From NCBI RefSeq assembly GCF_022808175.1, contig NZ_JALGBX010000046.1, positions 1-38,515 of the forward strand: a stretch of 38,515 bases of DNA. Direction: 5' to 3'. Origin of the DNA: Streptomyces sp. AP-93 (GTDB lineage: Bacteria > Actinomycetota > Actinomycetes > Streptomycetales > Streptomycetaceae). Position 1 is the first letter of the stretch. Each line of letters starts with the position of its first letter. The notes under the pieces are model-generated. The model was given only the letters and a program-made list of their open reading frames with translations. It did no database searches and had not been told where the DNA came from. Shown here in pieces: positions 15,025 through 22,932 of this stretch. The translations under genes and the position numbers were made by a program.

Positions 15025-17823
15025 ATGATGCACCCTCTCGCGCTACGACAGAGGCTGACCGCAGCCTTCACCGCGGGCGGGACCCTTATGGTCACGCTCG
15101 CCCTGCTGGCCGGGATGCCCTACGTCCTGTGGCGGGCCGCCGGCCTCCCCTGGCCCGAACGCGTCTACTCCTGGGGACAATTCGCAAATCGGCTGGCCGA
15201 GCCAGTCGGCGATCCGCTGCTGATCGAACTGCTGGCCGTGGTGGGGTGGATTTGCTGGGCTGCCTTCGCCTGCACGGTGGTCCGCGAGACCATCTGGTAC
15301 ACGACTCACCTCCCGCAGCTGCTGCGTGACCGCCACGCCCACGCCGAGCATGTGGCCACGCTGTCCGTGAAGGGATCTCTGGCCGCGCTGTGCATCGGCA
15401 CCCTCGTCGTGGCCCTGATCGGCCTGTGGCGCCCCCAGCCCGCCGACGCCCAGCAGCCCGCCTTCACAGGTGAGCTGAGGGCGCATACCGCTGCGACAGC
15501 CCCTCTCGTCCCCGCTCCAAGCCGGCAGGGCGCCCTTGCGGGAGCAGCCGCGGCAGCCGGCTCCCGTTCTGCGGCCGCCCGGTTCAACTCGGCCCAGGCC
15601 GCGGCCGCTGACGAAGCTGTCCGGCACGTCGAGTACACCGTGGTCGAGGGCGACACCCTCTGGGACATTGCGCACACCCACCTGGGAGACAGCCTCAAGT
15701 GGCCGCGGATCTACAAGTTGAACAAAGACCGAGTCCAGAGCGACGGATACCGGCTCACCGACCCCGACCGGATCCAGCCCGGCTGGCAGCTGACCCTCCC
15801 CATCACCCAGAAGGCGACCCCGCCGCCGCCCCCCGTCCCCGCCGCCCCAGGCCCCGAACCGGACACCAGGCCCGCGTCACCCGCTGCCGCTGTGCCCGCA
15901 TCACCATCCCTCGGACCGGAGCAGAAACCCGCACACCAGCCGGGCACGGAGGAAGCCAACACGGGACCGGGTCGTCGCGCCGAGCAGCAGTCCGGCGCGG
16001 CGGACAGCCGGATGGGCCCCGCCGCTATCGGACTCGGAGAAGCGGGCCTCATCGGTATCACCGCTGCGGCCGGCCTACTGGCCGCCCGCCGCTACTGGTA
16101 CTGGCACCAAACCCGCCGAAGGGAACCTGGCCTGGACGGCGAAGTCCCTTCCCTGAGCCCTCTGGTGGACAAGGCGGCGCAGGCCGCCCACGCCGCCACC
16201 CAGCCCCACCGCCCACACGACCCGGAAGCCCTGGTCACCCGCCGCACACCTCCGCAGCCACCACGCCCTGCGGAAACGGTCACGATCGGCGTCCGCGACG
16301 ACACGGAAGTCTCGTTGAGCGAGCTGGCCCTGCCCGGAGGCTGCGCCTGGCAGGGCTCCGGCGCAGAGAGCGCCGCCCGTGCCCTCCTCGCCGGGATCCT
16401 CACCGCCGCTGAGCGCCAACGCCCCGGACCCCCGCGCGTCAAGGCCGTCGTGTCCGAAGACCTGGCCGAGCGTCTGCTGCCTGGACTACCGCCGCAGTTC
16501 ACGGCCCTGACCCAGGAAGCCGATACAGCGTGCGCCATCCAGGCCGCCGAGCAGCACCTTCTCGCTCACGCCTACGCCGAAGACGAACAGGACGACGAGC
16601 CCGCCGCCACCGAAGCGACCGTGGCAGCCTCCGCTCCGGACACCGGCCCTGGCACCATGCTCCTGCTCACCGCGCCGGACACCGCACACACCGGGCAGCT
16701 TCAGGCACTGGCCGCCCGCAGCCGCCCCGGCGCCCTGATCGTCCTCACCCTGGGCACCCCACTGCCTGGGGCTGCCACCTGGCACATCGCCGAGGACGGC
16801 ACCGCCGCCGGCCCTTCCGCCGGCAGACAACACTCCAGTCCGCTCAGGCTATTCTACATCACGCCCCAGGCCGGACGCGATGTGATCGAGGTCCTGCTGA
16901 CCGCCCACGGACAGCGGCCCCGCCTTCGCGTCCTCCCCGCCGCCAGCCCAACACCCAACAGCCAGCCCCGCGAAACCGAAACCGCAACCGAGACCGAGCC
17001 CGCCTCGGAACAAGACCCCCCTGGCCCGCACCCCGTCGACCAGCAGCGGCCGGCACAGACCAAACCCGTACGCCTCCACGTCCTCGGCCCCATCACCCTC
17101 CACGCCCGCGGCAACCCAGACCCCATCGGCACCCAGATGCGGCCCGAAGCCCACGAATTCCTCGCCCTCCTGGCGGCCCACCCCACCGGACTGCTCGCCT
17201 CCGACATCGCCGACAAACTCCACATCGATCCAGGCAGCGAGCAGAACGCGCTGAAGAACCTGCGCCGCGCCGTACGCCGCACCCTGCGTACGGCAACCGG
17301 CATCACCTCACAAGAATTCATCCTCCTTCAAGGAGAATTCCATAAACTGAACCCGCAGCTCGTAGAGACCGACCTCGAAGAATTCACTCACAAGCTGAAC
17401 CGAGCATTCTCCGCAGAGGACGAGAATGACGCCCTCGATGCGGCACGCGAGGCCGTGGCCCTATATCGCGGCCCCTTCGCCTACGGCGGCGACTACCTCT
17501 GGGGCGATGCCATCCGCGAGCATCTCGCGATGAAAGCCACCGACGCCGTCCTGCGCCTGGCCCGAAAAGCAGAACGGGCCAGCGCCACGCCGGGCGAGCG
17601 GCACACGGTTCTCCCGCTGCTGGAGCACCTCAGCGCCATCCATCCCGACCACGAGCGACTCGCCCAGCACGCGATCCGGCTCTACCAAGCCGCCGGGCGC
17701 CCCGACGCCGCCCGGCACATCTACACCCGCCTCAAAAGGCACCTCGCCGACCTCGGCCTCGAACCCGAGCCGGCCACCGGGGCCCTCGTCGCAGCCCTGG
17801 AGCGCTCCCGCCAGAAGCGATAA
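15025..17823 (+). CDS. Transmembrane LysM / winged-helix / BTAD protein
   Basis: 932 residues. Three membrane spans lie at about 10-30, 70-95 and 115-135. A LysM domain follows at about 201-260 (VEYTVVEGDTLWDIAHTHLG to IQPGWQLTLP), then a Pro/Ala linker, a fourth span at about 332-358 (GLIGITAAAGLLAARRYWYW), a long cytosolic middle part, and a C-terminal OmpR-like winged helix plus BTAD domain (about 682-928; VRLHVLGPITLHA, LLASDIADKLH, YRGPFAYGGDYLW). The predicted topology puts LysM outside and the BTAD module inside, so the protein could report wall or pilus status to transcription. LysM binds peptidoglycan sugars; BTAD occurs in SARP-type activators. It lies 40 bases after the TadG-like gene, probably in the same operon. 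A target promoter is not known. Confidence 0.85.
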   Translation: MMHPLALRQRLTAAFTAGGTLMVTLALLAGMPYVLWRAAGLPWPERVYSWGQFANRLAEPVGDPLLIELLAVVGWICWAAFACTVVRETIWYTTHLPQLLRDRHAHAEHVATLSVKGSLAALCIGTLVVALIGLWRPQPADAQQPAFTGELRAHTAATAPLVPAPSRQGALAGAAAAAGSRSAAARFNSAQAAAADEAVRHVEYTVVEGDTLWDIAHTHLGDSLKWPRIYKLNKDRVQSDGYRLTDPDRIQPGWQLTLPITQKATPPPPPVPAAPGPEPDTRPASPAAAVPASPSLGPEQKPAHQPGTEEANTGPGRRAEQQSGAADSRMGPAAIGLGEAGLIGITAAAGLLAARRYWYWHQTRRREPGLDGEVPSLSPLVDKAAQAAHAATQPHRPHDPEALVTRRTPPQPPRPAETVTIGVRDDTEVSLSELALPGGCAWQGSGAESAARALLAGILTAAERQRPGPPRVKAVVSEDLAERLLPGLPPQFTALTQEADTACAIQAAEQHLLAHAYAEDEQDDEPAATEATVAASAPDTGPGTMLLLTAPDTAHTGQLQALAARSRPGALIVLTLGTPLPGAATWHIAEDGTAAGPSAGRQHSSPLRLFYITPQAGRDVIEVLLTAHGQRPRLRVLPAASPTPNSQPRETETATETEPASEQDPPGPHPVDQQRPAQTKPVRLHVLGPITLHARGNPDPIGTQMRPEAHEFLALLAAHPTGLLASDIADKLHIDPGSEQNALKNLRRAVRRTLRTATGITSQEFILLQGEFHKLNPQLVETDLEEFTHKLNRAFSAEDENDALDAAREAVALYRGPFAYGGDYLWGDAIREHLAMKATDAVLRLARKAERASATPGERHTVLPLLEHLSAIHPDHERLAQHAIRLYQAAGRPDAARHIYTRLKRHLADLGLEPEPATGALVAALERSRQKR

Positions 17824-18100
17824 AAGCCCAGCTCAACGCCATCCTGAGGGTGCATTGCTCCGAGCGGATCCAATGTCGTTCACCTCGCCGTATCCGTCGT
17901 CGTCTCAGCAGCCGCTTCCGTGTGCGCACTTGGATACGACGCCCCCGAGCAGGCGGAGAGTGCAGGTCAGGGGCCCTGCGAGCCACCGGTGAGCGGGGCC
18001 GACTGTATATCGGTGCAGCAACGCATCCCGATCTACCTGCAACCGGCGCCCGGCCCCCTGCATCCCGTGCACCGGTGCCCGTTCCAGCGCATCCCTGCTC
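17824..18100. other. Region between the Tad operon and the IS701 target gene
   Basis: 277 bases with no convincing gene in any frame. Several short frames are open but none has a good start or conserved look. It may hold the upstream part and promoter of the small gene interrupted at 18137. No terminator hairpin was found for the Tad operon here. Confidence 0.3.
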
Positions 18101-18144
18101 ATGCCGTATCTCTGGCCTGTACTCATCCTTCTCACTTACTAGTA

Positions 18145-18159
18145 GGGCTCCGTTAGGTC
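18145..18159 (+). repeat. Left inverted repeat of the IS701-like element
   Basis: gggctccgttaggtc, exact reverse complement of 19555-19569. Confidence 0.85.
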
Positions 18160-18241
18160 GATCTGGATCTTGCTGAGAGGCGTCTGCCGGTTGGTGTGGG
18201 TAGGGGGCGGTGGCAGGTGGTGCAGATGCCGGTCCAGCAGA

Positions 18242-19519
18242 TCAGCAGGCTCTGGAGTGCGTCGAGAACCTGGTAGAGGGACAGTCCGGCGTGCGGGCTT
18301 TTGGGGAGAGTCGGTGTTCGGTGAGGAAAGCGTGGGCGGCGGTGACGAGGGTGACGTGGTGGTGCCAGCCGGTCCAGGAGCGGCCCTCGAAGTGGTCCAG
18401 CCCGAGTCCGTGTTTGAGTTCCCGGTAGTCGTGCTCGATGCGCCAGCGGATCTTTGCCAGGCGGACCAGTTCGGCGAGCGGGGTGTCGTGGGGCAGGTTG
18501 GACAGCCAGTAGCCGGTGGGTGCTTCGGCTCCGGCGGGCCATTCGACCAGCAGCGTGACCTCGGGCAGGACGCCGTCCCAGTGGCCGTCGTGGTCCGTGG
18601 CGGTGGCCTGGGCCAGGCGCCGGGCCCGCACCCCGGCCGGCCGCACCGCCACGGCCAGGAAGCGTGAGCGCATCGGTCCTCGTGAGCCCTCCCGCCAGGT
18701 GACCGGGGTGAACGACTGCCGTCCGTGGACTGCCGCGCGCGCGGCCACCGAGGACGGCTTGTCCCGATAGCGGGGCTGTGGGCGGCGGCCGGTGCCGGAC
18801 CAGGGCGGGGTGGCCGGTAACGCGTCGTGCGGGTGGACGGTCACGTCCGAGCGCACCGCGACGACGTATCCGATGTCGCGGCTGTCCAGGCCGTCCCGGA
18901 AGTCGGCGTTCTGCCCGTATCCGGCGTCGGCCACCACCACCGGCGGCACCAGACCCCACCCCGTCAGCTCGTCGATGACGTCCAGGGCCAGCCGCCACTT
19001 CTCGCGGTGCCCGATGTCCTCGGGTATCCCGGTCTTTTGCCGCCGTTCAGCATCGGCGGCCCAGTCCTCGTTGACGAACAAGCGCCACTGCAGTGGGCAG
19101 GACGCGGTGTCGGTGACCGCGTGCACGCTCACCGCGACCTGGCAGTTGGCCTGTTTGCCCAGCGCGCCGCAGTACTGGTGAGCGACCGCGACCGACATCC
19201 GGCCGTCCTTGGGGAACGACACGTCATCGACCGCCCATGCCTCCGGGCCGATCAGCGGGACCATCCGCTCCGCGATCCGCCGCCGCACCGGGACCGGATC
19301 CCAGGTGGACTGGTTCACGAACTGTTGCAGGTTCTGCTCGTTGCCGTCCGGCAGCCGTTCGGCCATCGGCTGGATCGACTTGCGCCGCCCGTCCAGCATC
19401 AGCCCCCGCAGGTAGCAGTTGCCCTTCGCCCGCTGATCCCGCCGCGGCACCGACGCGAACACATCCGCCACGAACTCCGCTAACTCCGCCCGCAGGCCCT
19501 CGACCTGCCACATGTCCAT
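18242..19519 (-). CDS. IS701-family transposase
   Basis: 425 residues from ATG 19519. The N-terminus MDMWQVEGLRAELAEFVADV and the block GLMLDGRRKSIQPMAERL are typical of IS701 (DDE_5) transposases. Catalytic-type segments are AWAVDDVSFPKDG (first Asp), VVVADAGYG (second Asp) and RIEHDYRELKHGLGLDHFEG (Glu), together with the YREL region shared with IS4-like enzymes. The frame is intact, so the element may be functional. The open frame extends far upstream of 19519, beyond the element's right end, but that extension has no family match and would cross the inverted repeat. Confidence 0.92.
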   Translation of the reverse strand: MDMWQVEGLRAELAEFVADVFASVPRRDQRAKGNCYLRGLMLDGRRKSIQPMAERLPDGNEQNLQQFVNQSTWDPVPVRRRIAERMVPLIGPEAWAVDDVSFPKDGRMSVAVAHQYCGALGKQANCQVAVSVHAVTDTASCPLQWRLFVNEDWAADAERRQKTGIPEDIGHREKWRLALDVIDELTGWGLVPPVVVADAGYGQNADFRDGLDSRDIGYVVAVRSDVTVHPHDALPATPPWSGTGRRPQPRYRDKPSSVAARAAVHGRQSFTPVTWREGSRGPMRSRFLAVAVRPAGVRARRLAQATATDHDGHWDGVLPEVTLLVEWPAGAEAPTGYWLSNLPHDTPLAELVRLAKIRWRIEHDYRELKHGLGLDHFEGRSWTGWHHHVTLVTAAHAFLTEHRLSPKARTPDCPSTRFSTHSRAC

Positions 19520-19554
19520 CCGTCCAACATGCTCCGCCCAAACATGATCGGGAA

Positions 19555-19569
19555 GACCTAACGGAGCCC
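19555..19569 (-). repeat. Right inverted repeat of the IS701-like element
   Basis: gacctaacggagccc, exact reverse complement of the left end. Confidence 0.85.
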
Positions 19570-19867
19570 TACTATTACTGCGGTCCGTGCTACCTGGCGC
19601 TGCAAGAGACCCCTGAGAAGCAGACTGAGAGACTGCGCTTGGCCCGGAAACAAGCGAGGATAGAAGCGGCCCGGCAGCTACTGGTGGAGCGAGCCGCAGA
19701 GATGCAGGCAGCGCCGAAGACATCGGGTCGCGCGCTGATGCCGCCGGGGCCGCTACGCAAACTCGGCCGCCCTGGCTGGTGGGAGGCGGGAGGCGGCGAC
19801 CGCTGGTAACGCAGCATCGAGCACCAGGACCAGGAGCACGCCCGCGGTTCGGTCGGCGTCGCGGGTG

Positions 19868-20035
19868 ATGGACAACTTCACGGGAGTGCACGTGGCCACC
19901 GCCGATAGTCCCGAGCAGGCCAACCGACGCTGCGCCGACTTCATCCGCGCCCAGGACCAGATGGACCCGCAAGTCGCCACGGGCATCTTGCCTGCGGGCA
20001 GCTACGCCATCCCCGGCACCGCCCCTGGCGAATAG
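19868..20035 (+). CDS. Small 55-residue hypothetical protein
   Basis: ATG 19868 (a GTG lies directly before it) to TAG 20033-20035. The protein starts MDNFTGVHVATADSPEQANR and continues with an amphipathic helix (RCADFIRAQDQ) and a short Gly/Pro end (PAGSYAIPGTAPGE). No family is recognised. The ribosome site is weak, which lowers confidence. It follows the broken gene by 58 bases on the same strand, and a strong hairpin lies 30 bases downstream, so it could be the last gene of that small unit. Confidence 0.4.
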   Translation: MDNFTGVHVATADSPEQANRRCADFIRAQDQMDPQVATGILPAGSYAIPGTAPGE

Positions 20036-20065
20036 CCCCTGCACTGCCCGTCCAGCGCCACACCA

Positions 20066-20098
20066 GGGCCCGCCCCGCCGTTTCGGCCGGGCGGGCCC
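20066..20098. terminator. Strong GC hairpin between convergent genes
   Basis: gggcccgccc at 20066-20075 pairs with gggcgggccc at 20089-20098. A single mismatch is followed by 3 further pairs around a GTTTC loop. It sits between the + strand ORF ending at 20035 and the - strand gene ending at 20178, so it may stop transcription from both sides. There is no long U-tract, which is common in Streptomyces. Confidence 0.7.
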
Positions 20099-20177
20099 GG
20101 CCGCATCCCGCAGCTTTGTGCCCAATACCCACTGCCTTGAGCGCCTTTCGGGAATTTCGCTACGTGTCCGTGTCGCG

Positions 20178-20552
20178 TCAGCGACGGATCTTCGCGCACG
20201 GCGCGGAGCCGGACTTGTTGAACTCGATGCACAGCCATGTGCCGTGACGGAACGTCCGGCCCTTCAGGTTCCAGTCCGCATCTGAGAATTTCGTCAGCCC
20301 CGCGGTAACCGGGGTGGCGTCCTTCCAGCCGGTGACGTCGGTTCGGCTGCCCTGATAAATCGTGTATAGGCGGGCTCGGACACCGGTGCCGTGGCCATCC
20401 ATCCAGCCACCAGCGCGGTTCACTTTCAAGCCCTTGCCCTTGACGATCAATCCGACGTTGCCGTCCTCGACTGTCGCGTCTGCGTGTGCGGGGGTAGCTG
20501 CGCCGGCCAAGGCGAGGAAGGCCGCTGCGGCGGCGTACGTGATTCGCTTCAT
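20178..20552 (-). CDS. Small secreted protein
   Basis: 124 residues from ATG 20552. A Sec signal peptide (MKRITYAAAAAFLALAGAA, then TPAHA) with likely cleavage after AHA is followed by a mature domain of about 98 residues. Motifs include VGLIVKGKGLKVNRAGGWMD, RARLYTIYQGSRTDVTGW and a C-terminal segment HGTWLCIEFNKSGSAPCAKI, minus a few residues, with two cysteines that could form a disulfide. The pattern looks like small beta-rich secreted proteins of Streptomyces with no known role. It has its own upstream region of about 200 bases before the next hairpin. The upstream in-frame extension to 21257 is noise. Confidence 0.72.
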   Translation of the reverse strand: MKRITYAAAAAFLALAGAATPAHADATVEDGNVGLIVKGKGLKVNRAGGWMDGHGTGVRARLYTIYQGSRTDVTGWKDATPVTAGLTKFSDADWNLKGRTFRHGTWLCIEFNKSGSAPCAKIRR

Positions 20553-20752
20553 GGTCGATCCAACCGAGCGTGCCCGCTCGATGGTTACGTTGTGAGGTTG
20601 GCGATCACCCGACGGAGTTGGGGTAGGTGCCGAAGCGTTTGCGTGTTGGCGAGCCGGGGCGCAGGCGGCGGGACTGCTCCGCACTTTCCCTGGAGCGCAA
20701 GTATGTTGCCTAGGGCAAGTAGGTGCTGGCTCGGGTCGGGTGCGAACGCGAC

Positions 20753-20812
20753 GGCACGAGGCCCGGCGGCGGCCACCCCGTGAACAGGGTGGCCGCCGCC
20801 GGGCCTCATGCC
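20753..20812 (-). terminator. Very strong terminator hairpin of the T4SS operon
   Basis: A perfect 21-bp stem pairs 20758-20778 with 20787-20807 around an 8-base loop, and after one mismatch 4 more pairs extend it to 20753-20812. It lies just beyond the stop of the last minus-strand gene (20822), so it probably ends the conjugation operon. It may also shield the secreted-protein gene downstream from read-through. Confidence 0.85.
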
Positions 20813-20821
20813 GTGATGCTG

Positions 20822-21685
20822 CTATTCCGGGCCCGCTTCGGCGGCGGTCAGCTGGTAGGTGCGCGGCCTGTCGCTCACCTGCTCGGCGATGCCCTGGCGG
20901 GTGAGGGTGACCAGGGCGTTGGCGATGGCCCCGGAGGACTTCTCGATCACGCGGCTGATCTTGGTCGCGGTGAACGCCTCGCCAGGGTGCGCCTGGAGGT
21001 GGTCGATGACCATCTGTCGCAGGGCTCCGGGCGCCAGCCGCTTCTTCTCGCCCGGCAGGGGGATCGGCTCCGCTGGCTGAGCCGCTCGTCCCGCGTCGGC
21101 CTGCGGGGCGGGAGTGGCCTCGGGGCCATCGTGGGAGTCCTCGCCGTTCGGGTCTTCTTCGTCGTCGTCTCCTGCAGCGGGCTCGGTTTCCTGGGGCGGT
21201 GAGACCTGAGGGGTGTCGGTCGTCGGGAGGGTGGGCGGGGCTTCGGCGGGGTCGCACGGCTCGGCGGTGGTGTCGGGTTCGGTTTCGGTCGAGCCCGCGG
21301 GGGTGTCCGTGTCGTTGGTGTCCGGCTCAGGGGTGTTCTCCGGCCGGGTTTCCGGCTGGGCGTCGGCGTGGGGTTGGCTGGGCTCGTCGCCGTTGGTGGC
21401 CTCGGTGGCGGGGGCGGGGTGCCAGCGATCGGGGGTGCGGCGGGGGCCGTCGTGGCCGCCGGGGATGCGCACGGCCAGGCCGCGCTCCTCCAGGGTGACC
21501 AGAGCCTTGCCCGTGGTGGAACGCCCCAGGCCGGCCGCGAGGGCGAGTTCAGCGACCGTGGCGGGCTCGGTGAGCCCCGCCAGCTCGGTGTAGAGCGCGG
21601 CGGGTGCGCCGGTGAGTCCGTTGACGGGTTCGGGGTTGGGCGCCACGTGCAGCGTACGGGTGCCGTCGGGAGTCGTGTCGGACAT
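20822..21685 (-). CDS. DNA-binding protein with two winged helices and an acidic linker
   Basis: 287 residues. The N-terminal winged helix (about residues 25-85) has MarR-like features: LYTELAGLTEPATVAELA, STTGKALVTLEERGLAVRI, then a D-G-P-R-R wing. A highly acidic, Pro/Thr-rich linker of about 110 residues follows. A second winged helix at about 210-283 reads PGALRQMVIDHLQAHPG, ATKISRVIEKSSGAIANAL, TLTRQGIAEQV. Both halves look like DNA-binding modules, so the protein could bridge two sites or compact DNA. It is the last gene of the T4SS locus, 365 bases from the DUF2637 gene, with its own upstream region. It may regulate transfer; no partner is shown by sequence. Confidence 0.72.
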   Translation of the reverse strand: MSDTTPDGTRTLHVAPNPEPVNGLTGAPAALYTELAGLTEPATVAELALAAGLGRSTTGKALVTLEERGLAVRIPGGHDGPRRTPDRWHPAPATEATNGDEPSQPHADAQPETRPENTPEPDTNDTDTPAGSTETEPDTTAEPCDPAEAPPTLPTTDTPQVSPPQETEPAAGDDDEEDPNGEDSHDGPEATPAPQADAGRAAQPAEPIPLPGEKKRLAPGALRQMVIDHLQAHPGEAFTATKISRVIEKSSGAIANALVTLTRQGIAEQVSDRPRTYQLTAAEAGPE

Positions 21686-22050
21686 GAGGGGGCCTCGCTT
21701 CCGTGAGAAGGGGGTGTTGAGGTCCCCGGCCGGGGTGCGGACCGGTCATGAGGTCCGCGGGTGTCCAGCCGAGCGCGTGCGCACCGCGTTGGCCTCGGGC
21801 ATGAACATGGCTGTGGCGCGAGCGGGTTGTGTATCTGCGACCGCTCGGTTCGTCGGCCACGACCATGGACGCTCGATGCCGGGTAGGAAGTCAAGCGGGT
21901 CGATCGACCCCGTGTAAGACCACGTCAGAGAGCTGTGCGGCCGTGCCCCGGATCCGGTGTGCGCCGATCGGCGAGCGGTCACAGCGCGGTGGCGGGGCGA
22001 CCGTCCGATCGGTGGCACGGACGGGTGGATCGGAAGACATGCGGCTTAGA
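21686..22050. promoter_or_regulatory. Intergenic region upstream of the two-winged-helix gene
   Basis: 365 bases without a convincing gene. It holds a 14-bp perfect palindrome (21897-21910) and a possible -35 TTGACT on the minus strand (agtcaa at 21889-21894). No -10 could be assigned with confidence. AGGC near 21695 may serve as a poor ribosome site for the gene at 21685. Confidence 0.45.
21897..21910. promoter_or_regulatory. Perfect palindrome gggtcgatcgaccc, possible operator
   Basis: A 14-bp perfect palindrome 2 bases from a TTGACT that reads toward the two-winged-helix gene. A palindrome at the -35 region is a common autoregulation site for MarR-type proteins; binding here is an inference. 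Confidence 0.45.
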
Positions 22051-22932
22051 TCATCTGGGCAGGTGGCCCGGATCGGAGTGGCGGGCAAGTAGTTGCTCGC
22101 GGACCTGCCGGGCTCGGCGAGGACCCAGATGGAGATCGGTGCGCAGACGCCAGATACTCACGGGACTGCCCGTCGCGGCCCGGGCAGCCCTGTCGAGCGC
22201 AACGGCACGTGGCCACACGTCGGCGTTCGCCGCCCCGTGGGGGCCCGCGTCGGGCTTGGGGGGCATGGGCTTGCCGCCGGGCGGGCTGTCGCCCGTGTGG
22301 GGGCCGCCGCGGCCCGGCGTGGTGCCGGGGCCGGCGCCCACGACGTCTTCGGTGGCGGATCTGTTCTTCGATGGTGGAGTGTTGACCGGTTCTGGATCGG
22401 CGTCGCCCGGATCGGTGCGCGTTCGGGGCGATCGGTGTGCGGGGGCTGCGGGCGGTTCGGGTGGATCGGTAGGATCGGCGGAGCCGATCCGGTCCAGCAG
22501 ATCGGTGACGGTTCTTCGGTAGGCGGCGATCGTTTCCGTCAGGGCGATCAGGAGCAAGGCCGGGGTCAGGTGCAGCAGCACGGCTGCTGGATCGGCTCGC
22601 CGTGGCCAGCCGATCTGCCCGTCGGGCCACAGGCTCTCCCAGGTGTTCATCAGCGCAGCGGTGCATCCGGCGCTCCAGCGCAGTGTGGTGGACCAGGCGG
22701 GTGGACGGATGCCCCAGGAGGCGAGGCGTGCATCGACGTACAGGACGCCGGCCAGGGCGGTTCCGATCATCGGGTCGAGGAGGATCGCGATCGGCAGGGG
22801 CACGTTGCGGGTCGTGGCGAAGCGGGTGACGTTGACCGTTGTGAAGATCAGCGCGAGGAGTCCGACGGTGCACAGCACCCAGGTCATGGTCCGCAGCAGT
22901 TTGATGGCCTCGCGGGCGGCGGGCTGCTTCAC
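22051..22932 (-). CDS. DUF2637-type membrane protein with a C-terminal HTH-like tail
   Basis: 293 residues from GTG 22932. Four membrane spans lie in the first 150 residues (TWVLCTVGLLALIFTTVNV, PIAILLDPMIGTALAGVLY, a Trp-rich third span with WSAGCTAALMNTWESLW, and LTPALLLIALTETIAAY). This is the pattern of DUF2637 proteins found with Streptomyces transfer (Spd-like) genes. A Pro/Asp-rich linker follows, and the last 60 residues (SPVSIWRLRTDLHLGPRRAR) look like a winged-helix DNA-binding tail. The start overlaps the stop of the NlpC/P60 gene by 4 bases. A role in DNA transfer or spread between cells is inferred from context. Confidence 0.78.
   Translation of the reverse strand: MKQPAAREAIKLLRTMTWVLCTVGLLALIFTTVNVTRFATTRNVPLPIAILLDPMIGTALAGVLYVDARLASWGIRPPAWSTTLRWSAGCTAALMNTWESLWPDGQIGWPRRADPAAVLLHLTPALLLIALTETIAAYRRTVTDLLDRIGSADPTDPPEPPAAPAHRSPRTRTDPGDADPEPVNTPPSKNRSATEDVVGAGPGTTPGRGGPHTGDSPPGGKPMPPKPDAGPHGAANADVWPRAVALDRAARAATGSPVSIWRLRTDLHLGPRRARQVREQLLARHSDPGHLPR

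Larger units (their letters stand above)
18145..19569. mobile_element. IS701-like insertion sequence
   Basis: A 1.4-kb element with 15-bp perfect inverted ends (gggctccgttaggtc at 18145-18159 and its complement at 19555-19569). The match continues 4 bases outward (AGTA / TACT), giving 19 bp in all. The 8-bp flanks TACTAGTA (18137-18144) and TACTATTA (19570-19577) are direct copies with one mismatch. Read as a 4-bp duplication, as usual for IS701, they contain CTAG versus CTAT. One transposase gene fills the element. Confidence 0.85.
18101..19809 (+). pseudogene. Small gene interrupted by the IS701-like element
   Basis: Removing the element and one copy of the 8-bp flank joins 18101-18136 to 19570-19809 in one open frame of 91 residues. 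It starts MPYLWPVLILLT and continues YYYCGPCYLAL, then a long charged helix (KQTERLRLARKQARIEAARQ) and ends WWEAGGGDRW. The part after the insertion has clear coding character, with a CxxC pair and a basic/acidic helix. The part before is less certain: another upstream frame could be the true 5' end and would place CSC before the CGPC. No family is recognised. The 3' piece now has no start of its own. Confidence 0.5.

Noticed and set aside
19520..20125. N-terminal extension of the IS701 transposase
   Set aside because: It would start outside the element, cross its inverted repeat, and has low-complexity sequence without family similarity.
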